A stretch of 64,000 nucleotides of DNA from Streptomyces cellulosae (GTDB taxonomy: Bacteria > Actinomycetota > Actinomycetes > Streptomycetales > Streptomycetaceae), in assembly GCA_014655195.1 (NCBI GenBank), contig BNBH01000020.1, positions 62,001 to 126,000 on the forward strand, read 5' to 3'. Under the pieces are notes generated by a model, which was given only the letters and a program-made list of their open reading frames with translations, was not told the DNA's origin and did not search any database. Numbering within the stretch: the first letter of the stretch is position 1; the number at the start of each line of letters is the position of its first letter. The translations under genes were made by a program, and so were the position numbers. Positions 49,733 through 57,570 of this stretch are shown here, piece after piece.

Positions 49733-50746
49733 TCAGGCCACCGGTACCGCGGGCTCGCCGGACGGGACGAAGGCGTCGCAGTGGAAGCGCTCCGGGTCCA
49801 GGCCTCCGTGCTCGACGAAGTCCTTGCGGGCGGCGTCCGTCATCATCGGGCTGCCGCAGGCGTACACCTCGTGGCCGCTCAGATCCGGATGGTCCTCCAG
49901 GACCGCCCGGTGGACCCAGCCCGTACGGCCGGACCAGCCGGGCCCCGCGTCCGAGAGGACGGGCGTGAAGGAGAACCACGGCAGGCGGGCCGACCAGCCC
50001 TCGGCGAGGTCGCGCAGGTAGAGGTCCTCTTCCCTGCGCCCTCCCCAGTACAGGTGCAGCGGGCGGTCGACGCGGCGCCGGATGTGGTCCTCCACGACGG
50101 ACTTCACCGGGGCGAAGCCCGTGCCGGTGGCCACGACGATCGCCGGCCGGTCGGACCCGTCGTCGACGGTGAACTCCCCGTAGGGCAGTTCGACGATGAG
50201 CTGGTCGCCCTTCGCGAGATCCGCGACGACGCCTTCCGAGAACCGGCCGCCGGGTACTACCCGGACGTGCAGGTGCACGCTGTCGTTCTGGTGCGGGGGG
50301 TTGGCCATCGAATAGTTGCGGCTGTCACCGTCCGGAAGGACAACCTTCAGGTACTGCCCTGCCGTGAACTTGGCGCGCCGGCCTGTCGGCAGCCTCAGCT
50401 GGAGGGCCACCACGTCCGCCGCGGGACGGGTGACGCGATGGACCTTCACCGTCACCGTCTGACGGACAGGGGCGCCCCGCTCGGTGATACGCCGGGGCGC
50501 GATGCCGAGGTCCGAGCAGGGGCGCGCCTGGCACAGCAGGACGCCCTCCGCCGGGCCCTCGACGGTTCCCCGCCCGCGCACCTGCGCCCGCCCCGACGTC
50601 AGCCCGCCCTCGCAGGTCGAACAGACGCCCTTACGGCACGAGTACGGGATCGCGTATCCGGCGCGTTCGGCGGCGTCGAGCACGGTCTCGTCCGGCTCGC
50701 AGGGGAAGCTGATGCCGGTGCCGGCCACATCCACCTGATGGGTCAT
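49733..50746 (-). CDS. tpaB: Terephthalate dioxygenase reductase component (TpaB/TphA1-like)
   Basis: A 337-residue electron-transfer protein. An N-terminal plant-type ferredoxin domain has the 2Fe-2S Cys cluster CRKGVCSTCEGG and a later LLCQARP Cys. It is followed by a FAD domain (SRNYSMANPPHQND, with the R-x-Y-S motif) and a NAD domain (VVATGTGFAPVKSVVEDHI, EVYACGSPMMTDAARKDFVE). It passes electrons from NADH to the oxygenase. The BenC/AntC-type layout suits class IB reductases; the role follows from context. Its start overlaps the stop of the PdxA-like gene (ATGA). Confidence 0.85.
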   Translation of the reverse strand: MTHQVDVAGTGISFPCEPDETVLDAAERAGYAIPYSCRKGVCSTCEGGLTSGRAQVRGRGTVEGPAEGVLLCQARPCSDLGIAPRRITERGAPVRQTVTVKVHRVTRPAADVVALQLRLPTGRRAKFTAGQYLKVVLPDGDSRNYSMANPPHQNDSVHLHVRVVPGGRFSEGVVADLAKGDQLIVELPYGEFTVDDGSDRPAIVVATGTGFAPVKSVVEDHIRRRVDRPLHLYWGGRREEDLYLRDLAEGWSARLPWFSFTPVLSDAGPGWSGRTGWVHRAVLEDHPDLSGHEVYACGSPMMTDAARKDFVEHGGLDPERFHCDAFVPSGEPAVPVA

Positions 50747-51786
50747 GGGTGTTCCTTTGTGGGACGAACGTGCGGGAGGGCCGGCGTCGCCGAGCCGACG
50801 AGGCGGACGGCCTGGATCACCGCCGCCGGGTCGGCGACCCCGCGCCCCGCGATGTCGAAGGCCGTGCCGTGCCCCACGCTGGAGAAGGCGATGCCTCCGC
50901 CGACGGACACGGCCGCGGCCGTACGCCCGGCGAGCAGCTTCACCGGGATGTGGCCCTGGTCGTGGTACATGGCGACGAAGGCGTCGTACCGCCCCGAGCC
51001 GGTCCGGTGGCCGAGCACGATGTCGGCGCCGACCGGGCCGTCGGCGTCGATGCCCGCGTCCCGCAGACGCTTCACGGCGGGAACGGTGATCCGCTGGTCG
51101 TCGTCGCCGAACAGCCCGTCCTCGCCCGCGTGCGGGTTGATCCCGAACACGGCGATCCTCGGCGACTCGACCCCGGTCGAGGCGAGGAAGTCCACCGCCG
51201 CCCGTCCCGCGCCCTCCACCAGCTCCGGCGTCAGCCGGGACACCGCGTCCACCAGCCGTTCGTGGAGCGTCGCGTGGACGATCCGCAGGCCTCCGCCCAC
51301 CAGCATCAGGAACACCAGGTCCGGGTGTTTGCCGCTGAGCCGGGCCAGCAGGGAGGGATACCCGGAGAACGCGATGGACGCGGCCCGGATCGCCGTCTCC
51401 GAGTGGGGGCATCCGACGATGCCCCGCCCACGCCCCTCCTGGACCGCCCTGACCGCTTCGCCCAGGTAGGTCACGGTCGCCGCGCCGGCCGCCGCGTGGA
51501 CCGTCCCGGGCCGGAACGCCTGCGGGTGGAGGGCCGGCACGTGGATGACGTCCACCGTCCCCTCCCGCGGCTCGTCGGTGCCGTCCGTCTCGCGGACGGT
51601 GAGGCCGGCCCGGTCCGCGTAGTGCCGCACGACCAGGGCGTCCCCCACGAGCACGGGCCGGAGTCCGGGGTCGGGGTCGTCCGCCAGCGCCTGGCAGGCC
51701 TTCACGGCGACCTCCGGCCCGACGCCGTTGGGGTCCCCGATCGTGACGAGGATGCGGCCGGGCGGTGTCGTGTCCGAGGGGGTCAC
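50743..51786 (-). CDS. tpaC: PdxA-family dehydrogenase, probably dihydroxycyclohexadiene-dicarboxylate dehydrogenase (TpaC/TphB-like)
   Basis: A 347-residue protein of the PdxA family. ILVTIGDPNGVGPEVAVKAC opens it; the HATLHERLVDAVSRLTPELV metal-site His, FGINPHAGEDGLFGDDD and YDAFVAMYHDQGHIPVKLLA (metal-site His and Asp) follow, with VGGGIAFSSVGHGTAFDIAG at the end. Pyridoxine PdxA would be odd here. In terephthalate clusters a PdxA relative (TphB) oxidises the cis-diol and decarboxylates it to protocatechuate. Being coupled both to the small oxygenase subunit (ATGA/GTGA overlaps) and to the reductase supports that role. Confidence 0.8.
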   Translation of the reverse strand: MTPSDTTPPGRILVTIGDPNGVGPEVAVKACQALADDPDPGLRPVLVGDALVVRHYADRAGLTVRETDGTDEPREGTVDVIHVPALHPQAFRPGTVHAAAGAATVTYLGEAVRAVQEGRGRGIVGCPHSETAIRAASIAFSGYPSLLARLSGKHPDLVFLMLVGGGLRIVHATLHERLVDAVSRLTPELVEGAGRAAVDFLASTGVESPRIAVFGINPHAGEDGLFGDDDQRITVPAVKRLRDAGIDADGPVGADIVLGHRTGSGRYDAFVAMYHDQGHIPVKLLAGRTAAAVSVGGGIAFSSVGHGTAFDIAGRGVADPAAVIQAVRLVGSATPALPHVRPTKEHP

Positions 51787-52259
51787 AGCGGCAGCGCCAG
51801 CAGGGTGTCGATGGTGGAGCTGTCGCAGACCACGACCCGCTCGGCGAGACGCGCCCGGTCCCCGTCGAACCGGTAACGGTCCAGGTAGCGCCCGGTGGCG
51901 AAGATGTCGGAGCTGCCGTCGCGCATGACGCGCACGACGAGGAAGCCGGTCTCGCTGCGCGCGCCCTCGTCCGACTCCTCCAGGATCGCGGGCTGGCCGA
52001 GGATGTGCCGGTAGGTGTGCGCCTCGTAGATGTTGGCCTCGAGCAGGGCGGAGACCCGGTCGCTGAGCATGCGGCGGTTGTCGGCCCAGATCACGCCGGC
52101 CTGCAGCCCCTCGCTGTGGTTCGCGGCCGTGGTGATGCGGTAGTGGCAGTCCTCCTCGAAGAACCCGGGCCAGTCCTCCATACGGCCGTCGTCGATGCAG
52201 CGGGCGTACTCGCCCTGGGCGCGGCTGATGAGCCGGAAGGCGTCCACGGTCACGGTCAC
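51783..52259 (-). CDS. tpaAb: Aromatic-ring-hydroxylating dioxygenase small (beta) subunit
   Basis: A 158-residue NTF2-like beta subunit. RAQGEYARCIDDGRMEDWPG, FFEEDCHYRITTAANHSEGL, RRMLSDRVSALLEANIYEAH, TYRHILG and the C-terminal FATGRYLDRYRF give the typical order of structural motifs. It has no catalytic residues and stabilises the alpha subunit. GTG 52259 overlaps the alpha subunit stop (GTGA). Confidence 0.88.
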   Translation of the reverse strand: MTVTVDAFRLISRAQGEYARCIDDGRMEDWPGFFEEDCHYRITTAANHSEGLQAGVIWADNRRMLSDRVSALLEANIYEAHTYRHILGQPAILEESDEGARSETGFLVVRVMRDGSSDIFATGRYLDRYRFDGDRARLAERVVVCDSSTIDTLLALPL

Positions 52260-53539
52260 TTGTCCTTCTCCTGTCGCAGGTGCATGCCTTCGCGGTACGC
52301 CTTCCAGAAGCCGCGGACGGACGCCTCGGTGACCCGGCTCTCGCTGGACGCGGCCGACGCGCCGCCCATCTCCAGCACGGCCTCCTCGTCGGAGGCGCCG
52401 GCGATCCCGCGCTGGACGAACCCGCCCACGCAGCCGTCCTCCATCGAGATGTAGCCGGCGGGGCCGACCAGGTTGGCCTGCTTGAGCCGCACGGTGCGCT
52501 GCTCCGGGGTGTCCTCCTCGAAGCCGAGGTAGGTCCAGTTCAGCCGGGTCGACTCGACGCCGCGGGGCAGGATCTGGCGGACCGCCACGGAGTTCTGGAT
52601 CTGCTGGAGGACGAAGCCCGGGAAGACGGAGAGGATCTGCAGGGTGGTGTCGTCGCCCACCTCGCTGAACCCGTCGAGGAGCGAGGGGTCGGCGAGCGAG
52701 TAGTCGCTGTCGGACCGGATGTTCTGGTCGGAGTAGCCGGCGTCCTGCTCCGCCTCACGGTCGATGGCGGAGTAGCTGACGTGGTGGGCGCCGCTCTCGC
52801 TGACGACGATCCCGCCGCGCTGGCCGAGGCGGTTGATGCCGAACGTGGTGAAGAACAGGTGCAGGATGCTCGCGTGGTAGGAGTCCTTGACGTTCTCCAT
52901 GTAGAGCTTCCAGTTGTTCGGCAGCAGCTGGGTGAAGCGGCCGAGGACGACCGGGGTGCGGCCGCCGAGCACCCGCTCGATCCGGCTGAGGATCTCGTCG
53001 CCGAGGTACTCCTCGATGTCGGGCACGTCCTCGTCGAAGCTGCCGAAGACCAGGCCGTGCAGGACGGCGAGCCGTAGCTTGCGCGGGCCGTGGTCCTCCA
53101 GGCAGAAGTACTTCGGCATGCCGCCCTGGCCCTTGATGCCGTCCTTGAAGGCGACGCCGGTCAGGTCACCCTGGAGGCTGTAGCTCCAGGCGTGGTAGAC
53201 GCAGGTGAAGTCCTTGGCGTTGCTGCCGCGGTCGTCCAGGGCGAGCAGGGCGCCGCGGTGGGCGCACCGGTTCTCGAAGCCGTAGAGCTCGCCGTCCTCG
53301 TCGCGGCACACGATGACGGGGGTGTCCCCGACGAACGTCGTCCGGTAGTCACCGGGCTGCGGGACCTCGGCCTCCAGGCAGAGGTAGCTCCAGTAGGGGC
53401 CGCGGAACAGGTTCTGCTGCTCCTCCCGGTACACGTCCTGGCGCTGGAAGACCCAGTACGGGACGCGCGTGAGCTCCTCGGGCCACTCCGGGCGGCCCTG
53501 CTCCGTCTTCGCGGAGCTTTCGGGCAGGGTGCTCGTCAA
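52256..53539 (-). CDS. tpaAa: Rieske dioxygenase large (alpha) subunit, probably terephthalate 1,2-dioxygenase
   Basis: A 427-residue oxygenase. The Rieske centre is CAHRGALLALDD and FTCVYHAWSYSLQG, giving Cys-x-His and Cys-x2-His. The mononuclear iron site is NVKDSYHASILHLFF (about residues 205-220), with the bridging Asp, and a downstream carboxylate ligand is expected. The flanking regions fit the benzoate/terephthalate group of alpha subunits. It adds O2 to the ring to give the cis-diol. The start is TTG 53539, preceded by AAGGAG at 5 bases; an in-frame ATG at 53563 is possible. It is divergent from an IclR regulator. Confidence 0.86.
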   Translation of the reverse strand: MTSTLPESSAKTEQGRPEWPEELTRVPYWVFQRQDVYREEQQNLFRGPYWSYLCLEAEVPQPGDYRTTFVGDTPVIVCRDEDGELYGFENRCAHRGALLALDDRGSNAKDFTCVYHAWSYSLQGDLTGVAFKDGIKGQGGMPKYFCLEDHGPRKLRLAVLHGLVFGSFDEDVPDIEEYLGDEILSRIERVLGGRTPVVLGRFTQLLPNNWKLYMENVKDSYHASILHLFFTTFGINRLGQRGGIVVSESGAHHVSYSAIDREAEQDAGYSDQNIRSDSDYSLADPSLLDGFSEVGDDTTLQILSVFPGFVLQQIQNSVAVRQILPRGVESTRLNWTYLGFEEDTPEQRTVRLKQANLVGPAGYISMEDGCVGGFVQRGIAGASDEEAVLEMGGASAASSESRVTEASVRGFWKAYREGMHLRQEKDK

Positions 53540-53648
53540 GGTTGCTCCTTCTTCCGGTCTCATCCGGTCCGCCGCGGTCGCGGTCGCGGCGGACCGGGCG
53601 TGCTCGACGCGGGGTGCCATGTCCCGGGCGTTGACAGCTCCGGGATTT

Positions 53649-53663
53649 GTTCGTATAACGAAC
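53649..53663. promoter_or_regulatory. Putative IclR operator GTTCGT-ATA-ACGAAC
   Basis: A perfect 6-bp inverted repeat with a 3-bp centre, directly before the IclR ATG (53666) and about 110 bases before the dioxygenase start. Its AT-rich core is unusual here. It is the best candidate site for the adjacent IclR protein. Confidence 0.6.
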
Positions 53664-53665
53664 GC

Positions 53666-54490
53666 ATGACCAATACGCGAACAGGTAAGCCGACTACGGG
53701 GAGTGCTGTCAAGGTTCCGGAGGGAAGTGATCCGCGTCCGCGCGCTCCGGAGGGCATGGCCGGGCTGGCCAAAGGGCTCGCTGTCATCGAGGCGTTCGGG
53801 CGTTCGCGTGCCCAGCTGACGGTCTCGGAGGCGGCCCAGGCCACGGGGCTGACGCGCGCCACCGCGCGCCGCTGTCTGCTGACGCTGACCGAGCTCGGCT
53901 ATCTCGCGCACGACGGGAAGCACTTCCGCCCCACCCCGCGGATGGCGAGGCTCGGCCAGTCCTACGCGCGCACCGACCCGCTGCCCCGTCTCGCGCAGCC
54001 TCATCTGGTGTCCGCGCGCGAGGCGTTGGGGGAGTCGGTCTCGCTCGCCGTGTACGACGACGGGGCGGCGGTGTTCGTGGCCAGGGCGGAGACCGAGCGG
54101 GTCGTGTCCGCGGGCGTCCGGGTCGGCACCCGCCTCGCCGCCTGCGGCTCGGCGACCGGCAGGGTCCTGCTGGCGGCCCTGCCGGACGCGGAACTGGACG
54201 CGTACCTGGCGGACTGCCGGCCGCAGGCCCGTACGCCCAAGTCGCTCGTCGACGTCGAGGAGATCAGGCGCCAGGTACTGGCCGTCCGTGAGGGAGGCGC
54301 CGCCGTCACCGACGAGGAACTGGAACTCGGCATGCGCTCGATGGCGACGCCGGTGAGGGACGCGGAGGGCGAGATCCGGGCGGCACTGAGCGTGAGTGCC
54401 TTCACGGCACGGATCTCACTGCAGGAGATGTACGACCAGTTCCTGCCCGTACTCCGGGACCACGCGGAGAGGATCGGCCGCATGCTGTGA
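53666..54490 (+). CDS. IclR family regulator of the terephthalate cluster
   Basis: A 274-residue IclR protein. GLAKGLAVIEAFGRSRAQLT and VSEAAQATGLTRATARRCLL form the N-terminal helix-turn-helix; LTELGYLAHDGKHFRPTPRM is the wing. The C-terminal effector domain has RVGTRLAACGSATGRVLLAA and DEELELGMRSMATPVRDAEG, typical of the PcaR/PobR/CatR aromatic-acid subgroup. Rhodococcus places an IclR regulator beside its tpa genes. It is divergent from the dioxygenase and probably an activator responding to terephthalate or protocatechuate. Confidence 0.88.
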   Translation: MTNTRTGKPTTGSAVKVPEGSDPRPRAPEGMAGLAKGLAVIEAFGRSRAQLTVSEAAQATGLTRATARRCLLTLTELGYLAHDGKHFRPTPRMARLGQSYARTDPLPRLAQPHLVSAREALGESVSLAVYDDGAAVFVARAETERVVSAGVRVGTRLAACGSATGRVLLAALPDAELDAYLADCRPQARTPKSLVDVEEIRRQVLAVREGGAAVTDEELELGMRSMATPVRDAEGEIRAALSVSAFTARISLQEMYDQFLPVLRDHAERIGRML

Positions 54491-55499
54491 GGTTCGGCGT
54501 CCTGCGTCCATGCGCCCCGGCGGCTCGAGTCGGCTGCGCCACCGTCCGGGGGCTACGGCGCGAGACCTTGCGGTGCGTCAGCGTGCCTGTGTCTGCGGCG
54601 TGTCGCGCGGGGCGTCGGCCGCCGTGAGCGGGTTTCGCGCTCCTCGGGCGGCCCGGTGTCGGCCTGGCGGCGCTCCGGCCGGCGGCCCCGTTGCCCGGCG
54701 GCCTGGCGCGCCGAGTCGGTGGTGCCGCCGTCCGGGGTCTACGGGGCGGGGTCTTGCGGTGCGTCAGCGTGCCTGTGTCTGCGGCGTGTCGCGCGGGGCG
54801 TCGGCCGCCGTGAGCGGGTTTCGCGCTCCTCGGGCGGCCCGGTGTCGGCCTGGCGGCGCTCCGGCCGGCGGCCCCGTTGCCCGGCGGCCCGGCGCGCCGA
54901 GTCGGTGGTGCCGCCGTCCGGGGGCTGCGGTGCGGGGCCTTGCGGTGCGTCAGCGTGCCTGGGCTGGGCGTATCGCGGGGCGTCTGTCGTCCCGCGGGGG
55001 TCACGCGCCTCTCGGGTGGCTCGTACCGGCCCGGTGGGCGGGTTCTGCGGCGCGCGCCGGTCAGGCCGACTGGACCGCTCGACTCCGGCGGCGGCGCCGG
55101 TTGTCGGGCGTGGTCAGCCTCGGCAGGACGTGCCGGCCCAACGAGTGCGTTCGGCGTCGGCGGCTCGTGCCGGTCCGGTCGGTGGGAGCTGCGGTACCCC
55201 GGAGGTCCGTGTCCGTCCGGTTGGCGGGGGCCCGGCTCCGGCGGCCCGCGTCGGTCCCCTGGGCGCCGGTGGGGTTGGTCGGGGCTCAGCCCTCGGCGCC
55301 CACCGCGTCGGCTTCGGCCCAGTCGTCCGACTCGCGGTGCCGCGCGGCCCGCGCCGGTTTGCTTGGTGACGGTGGGTCGGTCCGGTCCGGGCTCAACTCC
55401 CGGCGCCTACCACGTCGGTGTCGGCCCGCCCGGCTCGCCGTGCCCCGCGACCGTCGCCGACCCCCGCCCGGGCGGGGCCCGTGCCCCCGTGGCGCCCTC
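54491..55499. other. 1-kb gene-poor region with repeats
   Basis: Between the two IclR genes there is about 1 kb with no recognisable gene. Long open frames exist on both strands, but they give Arg/Ala/Gly/Pro-rich low-complexity translations with no family match and follow the repeat structure. The first half is a 186-bp tandem repeat; the second half has looser repeats around 55283 and 55390. Confidence 0.6.
54527..54961. repeat. 186-bp tandem repeat, about 2.3 copies
   Basis: Units begin GAGTCGG at 54527, 54713 and 54899, each 186 bp apart. Copies 1 and 2 are nearly identical over about 150 bp; copy 3 matches for about 60 bp and then diverges. The period is a multiple of three, so frames through it stay open. 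No short inverted repeat or CRISPR-like spacing was seen. Confidence 0.85.
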
Positions 55500-56255
55500 T
55501 CACGTGCTCAGCGCCTGCGAGATCCGGTCCGCCGTCTGCACCACCTGCTCGATGATCGACTCCCGCTGCTCCTCGGCGAGGCGGAACGCAGGGCACGGGG
55601 CCGACAGTGCCGCCACGATCTGCGACCCCTCCTTGACCGGGGCGGACGCCGCCCAGACGCCCTCGTCGATCTCCTCGCGGCTCACCTCCCAGCCCTGCCG
55701 TACCGCGTGGTCGATCTCGGAGAGGAACGCCTCGGGGCCGTTGACCGGGGGGAGTTCGCCGACGGCGAGGGCCTGGTCGATGTGGCGCCGGCGCTCCGCG
55801 ACGGACAGGTCGCCGAGCAGCAGGCGCACGCTGGCGCCCCGCAGGGCGGGGAGCCGCTGCCCCGGCTCGAACGACAGCCGGAACGGACGCAGGCTCTCCA
55901 CGCGATGGATGCACACCGGCAGTCCGTGCACCAGCCGGCTGAGAATCACCGTCTCCTGCGTGCTCTCCGACAGCTCCCGCATGAACGGCTCGGCCACGTC
56001 CACCAGCGGAGTCGCCCGCCGGGCGGCACGCCCCAGCGCCGCGACCCGCATCGTGAGGTGGTACTGCCCCCGGTCGCCCTCCTCGATCAGGCCCATGTCG
56101 CGCAGCAGCGCCACGTAACGGTGGGCCGTGGGCACGGGAATGCCCAGGTCCTCCGCCAGTTGACGGACCGTGGCCACCGGCCGCTGTTCGGTGAAGGCGA
56201 ACAACAACTCCAGAGCCCTGCGCCCGCTGTCCGCGCCCGCCTTCGAGGGTGCCAC
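55500..56255 (-). CDS. IclR family regulator of the second oxygenase cluster
   Basis: A 251-residue IclR protein. ALELLFAFTEQRPVATVRQL and AEDLGIPVPTAHRYVALLRD form the helix-turn-helix; MGLIEEGDRGQYHLTMRVAA is the wing. The effector domain has ETVILSRLVHGLPVCIHRVE, RASVRLLL-like GASVRLLLGDLS and EIDEGVWAASAPVKEGSQIV. GTG 56255 is set by GGAGGAG. It is divergent from an alcohol dehydrogenase and faces an operator-like dyad at 56321-56338. Confidence 0.88.
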   Translation of the reverse strand: MAPSKAGADSGRRALELLFAFTEQRPVATVRQLAEDLGIPVPTAHRYVALLRDMGLIEEGDRGQYHLTMRVAALGRAARRATPLVDVAEPFMRELSESTQETVILSRLVHGLPVCIHRVESLRPFRLSFEPGQRLPALRGASVRLLLGDLSVAERRRHIDQALAVGELPPVNGPEAFLSEIDHAVRQGWEVSREEIDEGVWAASAPVKEGSQIVAALSAPCPAFRLAEEQRESIIEQVVQTADRISQALST

Positions 56256-56320
56256 CGCTCCTCCGCACTTCCGTCCATTGACGCCTGTCGTCTCCCGCCC
56301 TACTGTATCGAAATCACAGA

Positions 56321-56338
56321 GCGATAAGCCGTTATCGC
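56321..56338. promoter_or_regulatory. Putative IclR operator GCGATAA-gccg-TTATCGC
   Basis: A perfect 7-bp inverted repeat with a 4-bp centre in the IclR/alcohol dehydrogenase divergent region. A third half-site (AGCGATA) follows at 56341-56347. It is 24 bases from the alcohol dehydrogenase GTG, suggesting repression or activation from this site. Confidence 0.62.
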
Positions 56339-56361
56339 ACAGCGATAGTAAGGAGGGTGAG

Positions 56362-57546
56362 GTGGGCGGTTCACCACCGATTGCCCCTCATTCAGCGGCC
56401 TCCGGACACACCGACACGGCCCCGCTGCCGGAAGCGGCACGGGCGAGCGTCGCGCTGCCGGGCGCCCGCAGTGAGCTGCGGACGTTCCCGCTCCGGGCCG
56501 CCGGTCCGGGGGAAGGCTGGCTGCGGGTCACCGCGTCCGGGATCTGCGGGACCGACGTCGGCCTGTTCCACCGCGGAGTCGCCGCCGAGACGGTGCTCGG
56601 GCACCATGTCGTCGGCCGGATCGCGGCCGTGGGACCGGAGGCGGCGCACCGCTGGAAGGTCGGACCCGGGGACCGGGTCGTGGTGGAGGAGTACCTGCCC
56701 TGCGGCGAGTGCCCCCGCTGCGCGTCGGGTGCCTACCGGCTGTGCCCGCAGACCGACCTGTGGGGCGGCGGCCGGCGGATCGGCACGGTGCCGGCCGACG
56801 AGGACCCCGCGCTGTTCGGCGGCAACGCCGAGTTCATGTTCCTTCCGGAGAACGCCGTCCTGCACCGGCTGCCCGAGCGGCTGCCGGAGGAACTGGCGGC
56901 CTGGGTCCTGCCGTACGCCAACGCCGTGGACTGGGTCCTGCGGGCCGGCCGGCTGGCGGCCGGGGAGAACGTCGTCGTGCTCGGCCCCGGCTACCATGGC
57001 CTCGCCGTGACCGCCGCGGCCCGCCTGGGCGAGGCGGGCAAGGTCGTCGTCGTGGGCCTGCCCCGGGACGCCGAACGGCTGGGCATGGCCGAGGCGCTGG
57101 GCGCCACCGCGGTCACGGCCGAGGAGTCCGGGGACTGGGGCGCGGCCGTCCGGGCGGCCCTGGGCGGCGGGTCCTGCGACCTCGTCGTGGACACCAGCGG
57201 CTCCGCCCCGGGCGTGGTCGACGTCGCCGTGGACCTGCTGGGACACGGCGGCCGCCTGGTGCTGACCACCCCGAAGCAGCCGGCCGCCGTCCCGGCCGAC
57301 TCCGCGGCGATGATCCGCCGCTGTCTGACGCTGACCGCGGTCCGCGGCCGTCCCCCGGAGGCGATCGACCGTGCCATCGCCTCCCTGGCCGACGGCACGT
57401 CGGGGCTGGAGCACGTGCCCACCGTCGACGTCCCCCTCGACGAGGCGGGCGACATGCTCACCCGGCTCGCGTCCGGCTCCGGACCGTCCTCACCGCACAT
57501 CGTCGTCCGGCCCGGCCTGGGCCGCCCCGACGCCCACCCCCTCTGA
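56362..57546 (+). CDS. Zinc-dependent alcohol dehydrogenase (MDR family)
   Basis: A 394-residue medium-chain dehydrogenase. ASGICGTDVGLFHRG and ETVLGHHVVGRI give the catalytic zinc Cys and His. The structural-zinc loop is CGECPRCASGAYRLC with all four Cys. VVVLGPGYHGLAVTAAARLG is the NAD Rossmann motif. The first 40 residues are disordered. The start is GTG 56362, with AAGGAGGG upstream. It is the first gene of the second oxygenase operon and may oxidise a diol or alcohol produced by the Rieske enzyme; the substrate is unknown. Confidence 0.87.
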   Translation: MGGSPPIAPHSAASGHTDTAPLPEAARASVALPGARSELRTFPLRAAGPGEGWLRVTASGICGTDVGLFHRGVAAETVLGHHVVGRIAAVGPEAAHRWKVGPGDRVVVEEYLPCGECPRCASGAYRLCPQTDLWGGGRRIGTVPADEDPALFGGNAEFMFLPENAVLHRLPERLPEELAAWVLPYANAVDWVLRAGRLAAGENVVVLGPGYHGLAVTAAARLGEAGKVVVVGLPRDAERLGMAEALGATAVTAEESGDWGAAVRAALGGGSCDLVVDTSGSAPGVVDVAVDLLGHGGRLVLTTPKQPAAVPADSAAMIRRCLTLTAVRGRPPEAIDRAIASLADGTSGLEHVPTVDVPLDEAGDMLTRLASGSGPSSPHIVVRPGLGRPDAHPL

Positions 57547-57570
57547 CCCTCGACAAGGAGAGAAACGCAG

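Noticed and set aside
50743..51786. Annotation as pyridoxine-pathway PdxA.
   Set aside because: The gene is locked by overlaps between Rieske dioxygenase and reductase genes, where the PdxA family acts as a cis-diol carboxylate dehydrogenase; no other pyridoxine genes are near.
48144..53539. Benzoate dioxygenase (benABCD) cluster.
   Set aside because: Large and small subunits and reductase would fit, but BenD is a short-chain dehydrogenase and none is present; the PdxA-type enzyme points to a dicarboxylate diol.
54527..54961. CRISPR array or integrative-element attachment repeats.
   Set aside because: The units are contiguous 186-bp copies without spacers, short dyads or nearby integrase or cas genes.
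54396..56327. Long open frames through the 186-bp repeats on both strands as a possible repeat protein.
   Set aside because: They extend into neighbouring IclR genes in the wrong frame, lack ribosome-binding sites and show no residue pattern beyond what GC bias and the repeat length explain.
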